From: Megascapheus bottae
Taxonomy: Eukaryota; Chordata; Mammalia; Rodentia; Geomyidae
DNA length: 64,000 nt
Direction of reading: 5' to 3'
NCBI GenBank assembly: GCA_024803745.1
Contig: JANJXV010000262.1
Location: forward strand, 1,054,001 to 1,118,000
Positions within the stretch are counted from its first letter, which is position 1. Each line of letters begins with the position of its first letter. Shown in pieces: positions 46,720 to 59,404 of the stretch. The notes under the pieces were generated by a model, which searched no databases, was not told where the DNA came from, and saw nothing but the letters and a program-made list of their open reading frames with translations. The translations under genes were made by a program, and so were the position numbers.

Positions 46720-47618
46720 AATCATCAGGAAAAAATTGATTAGGATACAGAAACCTAATAATATCCTAGTAGATTGACGTCAAAAATATGTGCAAGATGC
46801 CCTGTGTGTTTGACCTAGTGGTAGAGTCCTTGGCTACCACGCAAAAAGACTCACGTTTGATTCCTCATTACCACATACATAGAAAACGCTGCAAGTGGTG
46901 CTGTGGCTCGGTGGGACAGCTAAAGCCTAAAGAATGCCCAAGAACAATGTTCACACTCTGAAGTCAAGTCCCAAGACTAGCAAAAACAAAAAAAAATTCG
47001 ACAAGGGGCAAAATTCAGGCAGAGAAGGCACTGTGAAGAAATGTTTTGTAAAGGACGAGGGCAATATTGACCCTTAAGTTTGGATCTTACCTAAGAAAGG
47101 CTCCTTGAGCCTGAGACCAGACTGGTAGTGGGGCCTAGTGGAAGACATTGGGATTGGACAAATAAGGTGTGCTGTTTACTACATCCACATGTATATTTTG
47201 AGATTGGAGGAGATGTTCAGCCTCCAGTATGTCTTTGGTGAGGTCTTTTGTGAGCAAGGATCTTTGGTCATTGGGCCCTGAAAGGTGACCCTGCCTCCCT
47301 CACAATGGAACAGAATATGGAACCCTGGTAACCAAGCGACTGTAACTAACAACCAGCTCAAGCCAGCTCACTTGGCCTGTGGCTCAGGAGGAAGAAAGAT
47401 GTTGCTGTGCTGTTGCCAAAGGTCAGGAAACTCGAGTCTCAGGCATGGAAGTTGTGGATGTCTTACTCGAAGATGTACATGCTAGATCATTGCCAAGCCA
47501 CAAATCCAGTATAACAGAACTTTCTCTAAGAAGAAGGCCAGGAAAATCCAGGGCAACCAGATGAGGTAAATTTCTAAGAAGAAATGTATTTGACCCCATC
47601 ATCCTCCCTACACACTAC
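46720..47618. repeat. Shared non-L1 flank, copy 2 (long form)
   Basis: Matches 52786-53690 throughout at an offset of about 6061 bases, and its last 170 bases match 40123-40286. It includes a plus-strand SINE and about 600 bases I do not recognise. It is part of the tandemly duplicated unit rather than of the L1 itself. Confidence 0.85.
46796..46997 (+). repeat. SINE, plus strand
   Basis: tRNA-like head with A-box-like GACCTAGTGGTAGAGTCC and B-box-like GTTTGATTCC, then a right unit ending CAAGTCCCAAGACTAGCAAA and an A-rich tail. The head is tRNA-Ala/ID-like by family resemblance. Confidence 0.85.
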
Positions 47619-48159
47619 AACTTTCTTTTTTTTCAGTTTTTTATTGTAATTAGTAAAAAGGTTAGATGATATTTGCTAGATAGAAGGTGCATTAATACAC
47701 ATACTTTGATACCATTTCACATGTCTTGGTACCCATTTCCCTCCAACCCCACACCCCCCACCCGTCTTGGTTTTCCCCCTTCCCTATCAAATTTCAAATA
47801 TCCAAATACAAATAAATTCAATATGTAAGATAAAGTGAGATACTATACCAATATGGGATAACCAAGGGACAGCAAACGAGATGAGGGACAACATAGTACA
47901 TTAAGGACAACAATCATTCATTATATGGCTTTTGTGTCAATATCCTGGAGGTCCTTTCAATTAGCTTCACATTATATGGCCTTATATATGGCCTTTTGCT
48001 CTATTGACAATCTCTGCTAGTAGAGCCCAAGGTTTCTACTGATTATGACGAATGAGGGAAACCACTGAGCCTAAGTTCCTTTGAGTCTGGCTTACTTCAC
48101 TTAATATGATTTGTTCTAAGTTTTTCCATTTCCTAATAAATGGGGCGATGCCATTCTTT

Positions 48160-51100
48160 CTGACAGCAGCATAGAATTCCATTGTGTACAAATACCACAA
48201 CTTGTTGATCCACTCATCAACTCAGGTACATCTGGGTTTGTTCCATATCTTTACTATGGTGAATAGTGCTGCAATGAACATTGTTGTGCTAGTGGGTTTA
48301 GTATGCCCTTGTTTCTGGATTGTTGGGTAAATGCCAAGTAGTGGAATTGCTGGGTCATAGGGGAGTTCTATGTTTATCCTTTGAGGCACTGCCACACTGC
48401 TTTCCATAGTGATTGAATGAGTTTGCACTCCCACCAACAGTGTAGTAGTTATCCCTCCTGGCCACATTGCCTCCAGCATCTGTTGTCATTCGTTTTCCTG
48501 ATCCTGGCCATTCTAACTGGAGTGAGGTGGAATCTTAGAGTTGTTTTGATTTGCAATTCTTTTATGACCAGAGATGTGGAGCATTTCTTCATGTGTCTAT
48601 AGGCCATTTTTGTTTCTTCTTCAGAGAAGACTCTCTTTAAGGCTTTGGCCCATTTTTAATGGGATGGGTGTTACTTTGGAGGTTAGTTTTAGAGTGATTC
48701 AATTTTTTGAGTTGTTGATATATTTTAGATATGAGGCCTTTGTCCGTTGTTTGGTTGGTGAAGATCTTCTCCCACTCTGTAGGCTTCCTGATTAGTTTAC
48801 TAGCTATATCCGTTGCCATACAAAAGCTCTGCAGTTTAATGCAGTCCCACTTATCCAGCCTTTCTCTGATTTGTTGTGATTCTTGGTCCTTATTAAGAAA
48901 GTTTCGACCTATGCCAAGGAAGCCTAGTGTATCTCCTATTCCTTCCTGTAAACTTTTCAGTGTGTCAGCTTTTACCTCCAGGTCTTTGATCCATTTGGAG
49001 TTAATTCTAGTGCACGGTGACAAAGAAGGATCCAACTTCAGTTTTCTGCAGCTGTTTAACCAGTTCTGCCAGCACAACTTGTTGAAGAGGCTATCTTTCT
49101 TCCATTCTACTTTTTTGGCTCCCTGGTCAAAGATTAGGTGGCCATAGGTCTGTGGTTTAATATCTGGGTCCGCAGTTCTACTCCATTGGACTTCAGGCCT
49201 GTTCTTTTGCCAGTACCAAGCTGTTTTGAGAATTATAGCTCTGTAATAGTCTTAAGTTTGGAATTGAAATTCCTCCAGCGCTGTTCTTTCTGCTAAGAAG
49301 TGTTTTTGCTATACGGGGTCTTTTATTATTCCATATGAAATTTTGAATTGCCTCTTCTATTTCTTTAAAGAATGACATTGGGATGTTGATTGGTATTACA
49401 TTGAATTTGTAGATAGCCCTTGGCAAGATTGTCATTTTCACAATGTTGATTCTTCCAATCCAGGAGCATGGGAGGTTTTTCCATTTCCTTAGTTCTGCTT
49501 TAATTTCCCTTTTTATGCTTTGAAAGTTTTCATCTAAACGGTCTTTACATTCTTAGTTAAGCTAACTGCTAGGTACTTTATTCTCTTTGAAGCTATTGTG
49601 AAAGGAATTTCTTTCCTCATTATTGCCTCCTTCCTCTCAGTGTTGGCGTAAAGTAAGGCAGTTGATTTGTGAGGGTTGATTTTATGGCCTGCTACCCTTC
49701 CAAAGCTTTGAATCAGCTCAAGGATCTTGGGAGTAGAGTCTATAGGATTCTTTAAATACAGAATCATGTCATCTGCAAAGATCCCTACTTGGATCCACTT
49801 TATGCTTGCTTCTTGCCTTATTGCACTGCCTAGGAATTCTAGTACTATGTTAAAAAGGAGTGGAGAGAATGGGCATCCTTTCTCGTTCCTGATTTTAGAG
49901 GGAATGGCTTTAGATTTTCACCATTAAGTATAATACTAGCAGTGGGTTTCTCATACACAGCCTTTATTACATTGAGAAATGTTCCATGGATTCCTAGTTT
50001 CTCCACATCTTTTTACATAAAGGGGTTTTGGATCTTGTCAAATGCCTTTTCCGCATCTATTGAGACAATCATGTGATTTTATCCCTGCTCCTGTTGATGT
50101 GTTGAATTATATAATTTATTTGTGTATGTTGAACCAGCTTTGCCTCCCTGTGATGAATCCAGTTTGATCATAGTGTATAATTTTTTTGATGAGTTGTTGT
50201 AGACGGTTGGCCAGTATTTTGTTGAGAAGTTTTGCATCGATGTTCATCAAAGAAATGGGTCTATAGATCTCTTTCTTTGATGAATCTCTGTCTGGTTTGG
50301 GGATGAGGGATATGCTGGCTTCACAGAAACAGTTTGGTAAAGAACCTTCATTTTCAATTTCGTTGAAGAGCTTGAGGAGCATTGGTGTGAGCTCTGCTTT
50401 GAAGACCTTATAGAATTCAGCTGTGAATCCATCTGGCCCTGGGCTCTTTTTAAGTGGAAGTTGTCTAATTTCCATTTCTATTTCAGAGCTTGAAATAGGC
50501 CTGTTGAGTTGGGTTAGCTCTTCTTGGTTCAGTGTGGGTATGTTAATATTGTCTAGGAATTCATCCATTTCTTCTAGATTCTCTAATTTGTTGGCGTAAA
50601 GGTTTGAGAAGTATTCCCTCATGATATTCTGGATCTTGGTATTTTCTGTCGTGATATTACCATTTTCATCTGCGATTTTTTTTTATTTCGATATGCTCTC
50701 TTCTTTTTTTGGTAAGATTTGCTAAGGGCTTGTCAATTTTGTTAATTCTTTCAAGAACCAACTCCTTGTTTTGTTGATTCTTTCTATAGTTTTTTATTCC
50801 AAATCATTTAATTCTGCTTTGATTTTAATAATTTGCTTTCTCCTAATGGGTTTAGGGTTGGTTTGTTGCTGTTTTTCCAGGAGGTTAAGGTGAGACATTA
50901 ACTAGTTCGTTTGCCATTTTTCCAACTTGCTGTTGTAGGCACCCCGTGCTATAAATTTTCCTCTGAGTACTGCCTTTGTTGTGTCCCTAAGGAGTTGATA
51001 TTTGCGTGCTCCTTATTGTTAAATTTCATAAACAGTGGGATATCTGTTCTGATCTCTTCGATTGCCAATTGTTTTTGATTCAACAATGTGTTGTTCAGTC

Positions 51101-51802
51101 TCCATGAGTTACAGGGTTTTCTTTGGTGGAGATGTGTGTTCAGCTCCAATTTGATGCCTTTATAGTCTGAGAGTGTGCATGGAATAATTTCAGTGTTTCT
51201 GAATCTGTCCAGGTTTTCTTTATGGCCTAAGATGTGGTCTATTTTGGAAAATGTTCCATGTGCTGCTGAGAAAACGTATACTGTGGTGTTACTGGGTGGA
51301 ATATTCTGAAGATGTCTGTTAGATCTAGTTGGTCTATATAGTCGTTCAGTTCTAAGGTTTCTCTGTTGAGTTTTTGCCTTGTTGATCTGTCCATAGGTGA
51401 GAGTGGTGTGTTAAACTCACCAACAATCACTGTATTTCGATCTATGCATGGTTTCAGTGTAAGTAAAGTTTGCTTGATGAAGTTTGTAGCTCCGGGATTC
51501 CGTGTGTAAATATTTAGGATTGTTATGTCTTCCGGGAGGAAAGATCCCATTAGTAGTATGTAGTAACCTTCTTTGTCTTTTCTTACTAATTTTAGTTTGA
51601 AGTCTATTGTATCTGATATGAGGATGGCAACTCTAGCCTGTTTATGGGGGCAGTTAGCTTGATAGAGTTTATTCCAACCTCTCACTTTCAAAAGATGATT
51701 GTTTTTGTGTGAGATGTGTCTCTTGAAGTCAGCAGAACGATGGCTCTTGCTTTTTGATCCAACTAGACAACCTATGCCGTTTAATTGGAGAGTTAAGTCC
51801 AT
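48160..51802 (-). pseudogene. L1 ORF2 of copy C
   Basis: Endonuclease 51802-50949 with a frame break near 51270; the motif reads VGEFNTPLS as in copy B. RT fragments are 50622-50116 ([13 protein letters not shown], then LIPKPDRD and a [12 protein letters not shown] segment), 49767-49534 with FADD at 49768-49779 just outside the frame start, 49441-49193, 49077-48637 and 48479-48222. The RT fingers/palm portion is better preserved here than in copy B, but the protein is broken at many points. Confidence 0.87.
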
Positions 51803-52083
51803 TGATATTGAGAGTTAGGATTGAGAGATATTTATTAGTTCCTACCATTTTTAAAAGCTTTTAGTAGGGCCTGTGTCTTGACAGTTCTTGTGGTCTTTAG
51901 ATGGTATGCTGTTTAGGTGCCATTTCTTTCCCTATAATGCATTTATTTTGGTTTTGTATGTATTTTGGTTTTGTATGTATAGAGCATCGTTGGGAATTCT
52001 CTGTAGTGTTGGTTTTGTTTCGACATATTGTTGCAGCTTTTCGCCGGAATGGAATGTTTTATTGTTCCCTCAGTTATGAATGA

Positions 52084-52785
52084 GAGCTTAGCTGGCTACA
52101 GTATTCTTGGTTGGTAGTCATTTGATTTAAGGGCATGACATATATGCTTCCAGTCACTTCGTGCTTGCATGGTCTCTGCTGAGAAATCTGGGGTTATTCA
52201 GATTGGTTTGCCTTTGTAGGTTACTGATCCATTTTCCCTGGCTCCCTTTAGGATCTTTCCTTTCGTTTCTATTGATCCAGTTCGGATCACAATGTGGCGG
52301 TGGGATGTTCTTTTCTGGTCAGGTCTGTTTGGGGTTCTAAAAGCTTCTCGTATCTGGATGGGCCTGCCCTTCTGGATATTTGGGAAATTCTCTGAGATGA
52401 TTCCCTGAAGTATATTTCCAATACCATTGACCTCTTTCTCCACGCCCTCCTCAATACCAACTAGCCTTAAATTAGGCTTCCTAATTTTATCTTGGACCTC
52501 CTGAAGCGCTCTCTCATATTTCCTAGATTTGGATTGACTCATTTTCTGTTCTTTATACTACCTAAATTATCTTCAGCCCCTGAAATCCTCTCCTCTGCAT
52601 TGTCTAACCTGCTATCAAAGCTATCTACTTTATTTTTCATCTTCCTTGCTCAGTAGCTTTATTTTCTTTGGACATTTGCTGGAGTTTGGTCACGTTTTTA
52701 TTTGTGGATTCTATGAATTCATCCATCTTTCTTTGAAAAACCTTTATTATGGCCTCCTTTTTGGCTTCTTCTTTTTCACTTATCA
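52084..52785 (-). pseudogene. L1 ORF1 of copy C, N terminus deleted
   Basis: The RRM part opens at 52542 at the same ATGA overlap as the other copies and ends early at a TGA in the KGKPI segment (52198). Similarity continues to the shared TAG before 52100. The coiled-coil part survives only as 52545-52785, with a further internal loss of about 70 bases near 52650, and is then cut by the deletion that joins it to the flank. Confidence 0.83.
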
Positions 52786-53690
52786 TCAATAAAAAAGTGA
52801 TTAGGATACAGAAACCTAATAATATCCTAGTAGATTGACATCAAAAATATGTGCAAGATGCCCTGTGTGTTTGACCTAGTGGTAGAGTCCTTGGCTACCA
52901 TGCAAAAAGACTCAGGTTTGATTCCTCATTACCACATACATAGAAAACGCTGCAAGTTCTGCTATGACCCGGTGGGACAGCTAAAGCCTAAAGAAAGCCC
53001 AAGAACAATGTTCACACTCTGAGGTCAAGTCCCAAGACTAGCAAAAACAAAAAAAAGTTCGACAAGGGGCAAAATACAGGCAGAGAAGGCACTGTGAAGC
53101 AAATGTTTTGTAAAGGATGAGGGCAATATTGACCCTTAAGTCTGGATCTTACCTAAGAAAGGCTCCTTGAGCCTGAGACCAGACTGGTAGTTGGGCCTAG
53201 TGGAAGACATTGGGATTGGATAAATAAGGTGAGATGTTTACTACATCCACATGTATATTGTGAGATTGGAGGAGACATTCAGCCTCCAGTATGTCTTTGG
53301 TGAGGTCTTCTGTGAGCAAGGATCTTTGGTCATTAGGCCCTGAAGGGTGACCCTGCCTCCCTCACAATGGAACAGAATATGGAACCCTGGTAACCAAGCC
53401 ACTGTAACTAACAACCAACTCAAGCCAGCTCACTTGGCTTGTGGCTCAGGAGGAAGAAAGATGTTGCTGTGCAGTTGCCAAAGATCAGGAAACTCGAGTC
53501 TCAGGCATGGAAGTTGTGGATGTCTTCTTCGGAGATGTACATGCTACATCATTGCCAAGCCACAAATCCAGTACAACACGCATTTCTCTACAAAGAAGGC
53601 CAGGAAAATCCAGGGCAACCAGATGAGGTATATTTCTAAGAAGAAATGTATTTGACCCCATCATCCTCCCCACACATTACAACTTTCTTT
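52786..53690. repeat. Shared non-L1 flank, copy 3
   Basis: Copy of 46720-47618 including the SINE (52857-53058). It ends in the block GTTGTGGATGTC...CACATTACAACTTTC next to the L1 D poly(A). Confidence 0.85.
52857..53058 (+). repeat. SINE, plus strand (duplicate of 46796)
   Basis: Same element as at 46796-46997, carried along by the duplication, with scattered substitutions. Confidence 0.85.
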
Positions 53691-55968
53691 TTTTTAATTT
53701 TTTATTGTATTTAGAAAAGGGTTAGATGATATTTGCCAGATAGAAGGTGCATTAATTCACATACATTGATACCCATTCACATGTCTTGGTACCCATTTCC
53801 CTTCAACGCTACACCCCCACCCGTCTTGGTTTTCCCCCCTTCCCTATCAAATTTCAAATATCCAAATACAAATAAATTCAATATATCAGATAACAAAGTG
53901 AGACACTACACCAATATGGGATAACCAAGGGACAGCAAAGGAGATGAGAGACAACATAGTACATTAAGGACAACAATCATTCATTATGTGGCTTTTGTTT
54001 CAATATCCTGGAGGTCCTTTCAATTAGCTTCACATTATATGGCCTTATATATGGCCTTTTGCTCTATTGCAAATCACTGCTAGTACAGCCCAAACTTTCT
54101 ACTGATTATGACTAATGAGGGAATCCACGGAGCCTAAGTTCCTTTGAGTCTGGCTTACTTCACTTAATATGATTTGTTCTAAGTCTTTCCATTTCCTAAC
54201 AAATGGGGCGATGCCATTCTTTCTGACAGCAGTATAGAATTCCATTGTGTACAAATACCACAACTTGTTGATCCACTCATCAACTGAGGGACATCTGGGT
54301 TGGGTCCATATCTTTGCTATGGTGAATAGTGCTGCAATAAACATTGTTGTGCTAATGGGTTAAGTATGCCCTTGTTTCTGGATTGTTGGGTAAATGCCAA
54401 GTAGTGGAATTGCTGGGTCATAGGGGAGTTCTATGTTTATCCTTTTGAGGCACTGCCACCCTGCTTTCCATAGGGGTTAAACGAGTTTGCACTCTCACCA
54501 ACAGTGTAGTAGTGATCCCTCCTGGCCACAACACCTCCAGCGTCCGTTGTCATTCGTTTTCCTGATCCTGGCCATTCTAACTGGAGTGAGGTGGAATCTT
54601 AGAGTTGTTTTGATTTGCATTTCTTTTATGACCAGAGATGTGGAGCATTTCTTCATGTGTCTATAGGCCATTTTTGTTTCTTTTTCAGAGAAGACTCTCT
54701 TTAAGACTTTGGCCCATTTTTTAATGGGATGGGTGTTACTTTGGAGGTTAGTTTTGGAGTGATTCAATTTTTTGAGTTGTTGATATATTTTAGATATGAG
54801 GCCTTGTTCCGTTGTTTGGTTGGTGATGATCTTCTCCCACTCTGTAGGCTTCCTGATTAGTTTACTAGCTATATCCGTTGCCATACAAAAGCTCTGCAGT
54901 TTAATGCCGTCCCACTTATCCAGCCTTTCTCTGATTTGTTGTGATTCTTGGTCCTTATTAAGAAAGTTTCGACCTGTTCCAAGGAGGCCTAGTGTATCTC
55001 CTATTCCTTCTTGTAAACGTTTCAGTGTGTCAGCTTTTACCTCCACGTCTTTGATCCATTTGGAGTTAATTCTAGTGCAAGGTGATAAAGAAGGACCCAA
55101 CCTTAGTTTTCTGCAGGTGCTTAACCAGTTCTGCCAGCACAACTTGTTGAAGAGGCTATCTTTCTTCCATTCTATTTTTTTGGCTCCCTTGTCAAAGATT
55201 AGGTGGCCCTAGGTCTGTGGTTTAACATCTGGGTCCGCAGTTCTATTCCATTGGACTTCAGGCCTGTTCTTGTGCCAGTACCAAGCTGTTTTGAGAATTA
55301 TAGCTCTGTAATAGAGTCTAAAGTTTCGAATTGAAATTCCTCCAGCGCTGTTCTTTCTGCTAAGAAGTGTTTTTGCTATACGGCTCTTTTACTATTCCAT
55401 ATGAAATTTTGAATTGCCTCTTCTATTTCTTTAAAGAATGACATTGGGATGTTGATGGGTATTGCATTGAATTTGTAGATAGCCCTTGGCAAGATTGTCA
55501 TTTTCACAATGTTGATTCTTCCAATCCAGGAGCATGGGAGGTTTTTCCATTTCCTTAGTTCTGCTTTAATTTTCTTTTTTAGTGTTTTAAAGTTTTCATC
55601 TAAACGGTCCTTTACATTCTTAGTTAAGCTAATTCCTAGGTACTTTATTTTCTTTGAGGCTATTGTGAAAGGAGTTTCTTTCCTGATTATTGCCTCGTTC
55701 CTCTCACTGTTGGCGTAAAGGAAGGCAGTTGATTTTTGAGGGATGATTTTATGGCCTGCTACCCTTCCAAAGCTTTGAATCAGCTCAAGGAGCTTGGGAG
55801 TAGAGTCTATAGGATTCTTTAAATACAGAATCATGTCATCTGCAAAGAGGGATAGTTTTATTTCCTCCTTCTCCACTTGGATCCCCTTTATGCTTGCTTC
55901 TTGCCTTATTGTACTGCCTAGGAATTCTAGTACTATGTTAAAAAGGAGTGGACAGAGTGGGCATCCTG
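53691..55968 (-). mobile_element. LINE-1 copy D, 3' part
   Basis: From poly(A) near 53700 through the 3' UTR and ORF2 up to the RT palm. It ends abruptly after GTGGGCATCCTGAATGC at about 55968, where non-L1 DNA begins. This is the right edge of the duplicated series. Confidence 0.87.
54099..55876 (-). pseudogene. L1 ORF2 of copy D, C-terminal two thirds
   Basis: Fragments: 55876-55376 with FADD at 55835-55846, then [20 protein letters not shown]; 55142-54495 (LINE C-terminal region with SKLIRKPTEWEK); and 54344-54099 with WINKLWYLYTMEFYTAVRKN. The catalytic box is intact, but at least three frame breaks are present and the endonuclease is absent. Confidence 0.86.
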
Positions 55969-57235
55969 AATGCTACCCCTTACCACTTTTATGCAAAGCT
56001 TAGGCCTGTGGCATTTTGCGCTCTGTTTTTTGCTTGTTAATTAGAGGTAAAAAACTTATGGAATTTATTGCGTGGCTGATTTTGAACTGGAATCCTCAGG
56101 TCTCAGCTTATCTTGAGTAGCTAGGATTACAGTACTTTTACAACCTGTATGCTCATACACATCGCTTCTGATCCAAACACTCATGTTCAATTAAACTAAC
56201 AAGATGTGAGGAAAGATGATTGACTGTAATTTACTAGATGGGCTTCTAGTCAGTATATATTTCCACTTCCACTCTGAAGCCAGGGAAATGTTTCTGGTAC
56301 TTGTTTCAACTATCTCCCAAAGATGAAATAATGTGTGAGTACGTTTGCTAGTATTTCAGATAGGAGATGGACTTTGGTGTTTGGAACCTGTAGGGCAGAT
56401 TGTATCAGCTGGGCTGTGATAACAGAGATGATGTTTCAGACAGGAATATTTTCATAACAGACAGACTTAGTCCATATCCCTGGATTTCAGGCCTTGAGTA
56501 GATAGAATTACAAGTGTGAGCTGCCACCACCACCTGGTTCATTTTGGAAACCTTATTTGCTTCTCATTTGTTCCTTTCCTTTTTTGGAAGATTGATCTAA
56601 GCTGGCTGATTGTGCATCACAATAAAGTGATTGGCCTCAGGAATTGCAAATATTTGTTTCATCAGCACGGAATAAATGAAAGTTGATATAAACCCAATAG
56701 TATTTTCCTTCTGATAAATAGGGAACTTACTTATATCATTTTTCCTTGCGTTTGCTTTCCCAAGGCAAACAAAATGTTTCTTAAAAACTATACTTCATGA
56801 GAATATTATAATTAGAAGCTATCTTCTGCACACTTCAGAATAGTCCTTGCATTTATAAACTTATATTACAATATTAGGTAGAAGAATGGTGACTGTTAGT
56901 TTCATAACTAGTTCATATGTTTTACTCTTTAAGGCTCATTAACTCAAGAACGGATTAAATACATTTAGATAATAGTAGATCATAGCTGCTGGTGATTTGA
57001 TGTGTGTGCAGATGATGCACAGATTAATTAGGATTACTCAAAAGTTTTGTTCAAATTTTCAGTAGTAGACTGCTATGCTAACGGGAAGGTGATAGTAATG
57101 ATGCTGAAATTCTATGAATCAGCTATGAAGCAGAATTTCAGGGGAGAGTATTTGCTAGGGACTTAATTTCTTAGACGCATATCAAGAATATTGAACTATA
57201 ACACCAAATGATGGAGGACTCAGCGTCACATTTTG
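55969..57235. other. Intergenic DNA with SINE remnants
   Basis: No gene visible. Right-end SINE pieces lie at about 56060-56140 (CCTCAGGTCTCAGC, GAGTAGCTAGGATTACAG) and 56478-56541 (AGAATTACAAGTGTGAGC). The rest is A/T-rich unique sequence. Confidence 0.6.
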
Positions 57236-57459
57236 TTTGTTTTATGCAAGTCTTGGGACTTGAACCCAGGGCCTGGGAACTGTCCTTAAATGTTTTTTTT
57301 TTGCTTCAGGCTAGTGTTCTACCACTTTATCCACAGCTCCACTTCCAGATTTTTGGTAATGAACTGTAAATCAGAATATCATGCAATTTGTTTGGGCTGG
57401 ATTCAAACCTGATTCTGTGTAGATAGGATTCCAAGTGTGAGCGCACAGAGCCTGGCTAG
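57236..57459 (-). repeat. SINE, minus strand
   Basis: GGGACTTGAACCCAGGGCC, then TCCACAGCTCCACTTCC and an end with AGGATTCCAAGTGTGAGC, the layout of the long SINE type that carries a B1-like right part. Quite diverged. Confidence 0.75.
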
Positions 57460-57475
57460 TATCATTCATCATTCA

Positions 57476-57697
57476 AGTCATGGGACTGCAATTCTGCACC
57501 TGGGTCTTGTCACTGAGCTTTTCAGCTCGACTACTGCCCTATCCCTTGAGCCATAGGGCCACTTCTGGGTTTCTGGTGGTTAATTGGAGATAAGAGTCAC
57601 ATGGACTTCAGTGCCCAGGCTGACTTTGAACTGCTATCCTTGGATCCCAGCCTCTTGAGTAGCTACATTTACAATTGTGAGCCACCATACCCAGCTA
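57476..57697 (-). repeat. SINE, minus strand, long type
   Basis: GAGCCATAGGGCCACTTCTG, GGTTAATTGGAGATAAGAGT, GGCTGACTTTGAACTGC and GTGAGCCACCATACCCAGC. The last third resembles antisense 7SL-derived B1/Alu ends (CCAGGCTGG..GAAC and the GAGCCACC end). Confidence 0.85.
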
Positions 57698-58110
57698 AAT
57701 TATTTTTTAAGTTAATTTTTTTTGTTAAGTCAATATATAGTTGGCATAGGGTTACATAAGTAATGAACACATTTCTTAAGAAAATTGTTATCCCCTCCCT
57801 CATTTTCTCTGTTTTCCTACCCTCAGCCCCCTCTCCACCCAGATTGTTCAGTTCATTTCCGTTTAGTGTCTTCCAAGTATCACTGTTCAATTGGTTCACT
57901 CTTTTTCCTTTGTTTTTTTTTTACCATTTTATTATACCCTCTCCATTCCAAATCACATAAACCTATGTACAAGACACAGGGTACCCGAATTCAACACAGT
58001 GACTACAGAGAATAAAACTAAAGGGAAAAAGAAGAAAAGAGGTAAAAAGCAAAGAAAATGAAAGAACATCATACAGTACCTTAGAATCAACAACACTGAA
58101 AAAACGAAAC
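57698..58110 (-). repeat. Possible old L1 3' end or unclassified repeat
   Basis: It starts with a T-run (57705-57724), followed by GGTTACATAAGTAATGAACA and a C/T-rich block, an order seen in the L1 3' ends of this window. No coding part is attached. Assignment is tentative. Confidence 0.35.
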
Positions 58111-58114
58111 ATAA

Positions 58115-58262
58115 AACCTTGGGCTGAAAATGAAGCTTGCCTAGCATGTATGAAACCCTGGATTCCATTCCTCAGCACCACATAAACAAAAAACTGGAAG
58201 TGCCACTGTGACTCAGCTGGTAGATTTCTAACGTTCAGCACAGAGGGTCTCCAAGTGACAAA
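58115..58262 (+). repeat. SINE, plus strand
   Basis: GCTTGCCTAGCATGTATGAA, CCATTCCTCAGCACCACA and GAAGTGCCACTGTGACTCAG: an ID-like head plus the start of the right unit. Confidence 0.8.
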
Positions 58263-58346
58263 AATCTGTCACATTTAAGTCAGGCTTCAAAACTTTGCTA
58301 GGAACCAGTTACGTGATTTGGAAGAAAGTCCAATTTTCAAAGAATC

Positions 58347-58590
58347 ACTAGCCAGGCGCTGGAGGGTCATAATTGTCATTCTACTAGCCAGGGAGAAGGT
58401 GAATCAAAGCCTTTGCAAGCAAAAAAACGAAAACAAAAAAAACTGTAAGATTCTACTCTCCACTTATCCACCCAAAAACTAAGTGGAGTTGTGGCTAAAA
58501 CTGGTACAGCATTAGCCTTGAGGAAAAAGATCTAAGAGACCTTGCCCAGGTCCAAAGTTCAAGCTCCCCACCAAGAAAGAAAAAAAAGGA
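58347..58590 (+). repeat. SINE composite, plus strand
   Basis: GCCAGGCGCTGGAGGGTCAT resembles a B1-like start. After an A-rich tail, a Geo-like unit (58478-58590) follows with GTACAGCATTAGCCTTGAGG and CAAAGTTCAAGCTC, then another A-rich tail. Confidence 0.7.
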
Positions 58591-59404
58591 GTCCAGATAC
58601 CTTAGTTTAAAAAGTATATCTGGATATCTTAGTAGATTTTTCTGATCTTTCCTCATTCATCTCATGGAACCACATAATCTTGATCCTGATCTGACTAAGA
58701 GCCTGCATTGTGCTTAATAAATTCATTCCACATATTCCAGTAGAATCGTGACAGCTAACAGCCACTTACCAATGCTTTATTCTACGTTTAGGCCAGTTTG
58801 TCTTCATACCATCTACACAGTCAGCTATATCATGTTTCCAGAAGTATCATTGAGTGTAGAACACTCAGAACTAATATAGTTGCATAAAGATGTAATAAAA
58901 TCCCTTGATTCATTAAGAAAATTTCTGTACCGCTTAGAGCAAGTACATTAGTGGTATTTACCTCTAGCCTCTTTTTTTAAAAAATTTATTAACATTGAAA
59001 TTTACATCATATTTCAAATGTCATGTTTAACCAACAAGTATTCAAGAAGGGAATCGCTATACAATCACTGGCACTTAGATTTTAGAATATAGTAAAAGTT
59101 AAGCTGAGTCATTGTATGTCATAGATACAGATTAATCTATAATAAAACACATGTCTATAGAGTGTATAGTCTATCCTAGATTTTTATGTCTATGTAGTTA
59201 TGTGTATATCTCCAAAATTATGTCCAGAACTTTGGGTATCAACTATTCAATCATCGCTCTACTACTGTTTGAAACTAATATCTATATATTAAGGATACCA
59301 TGTACCTTTTGTTCCTTGGTCTTGACTTATCTCACTCAACAGGATTCACTCTAATTTCATCCACTACCCCAAAAATGCCATTATTATTTTTTTCTGTGCA
59401 GATC
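58591..59404. other. Intergenic DNA
   Basis: A/T-rich sequence, with no gene or strong repeat recognised on either strand. Confidence 0.5.

Larger units (their letters stand above)
47619..52785 (-). mobile_element. LINE-1 copy C
   Basis: Second member of the tandem series, from poly(A) near 47640 to a 5' break inside ORF1 at about 52785, where ACTTATCA is joined to the flank TCAATAAAAAAGTGATTAG. Relative to copy B it keeps 108 bases near 49880-49990 and has lost about 36 bases near 49782. It also carries a 17-base duplication of TATTTTGGTTTTGTATG near 51946-51979. Confidence 0.88.

Noticed and set aside
46796..46870. tRNA gene
   Set aside because: A- and B-box-like motifs are present but the cloverleaf is not kept, and it continues into a SINE body with an A-rich tail.
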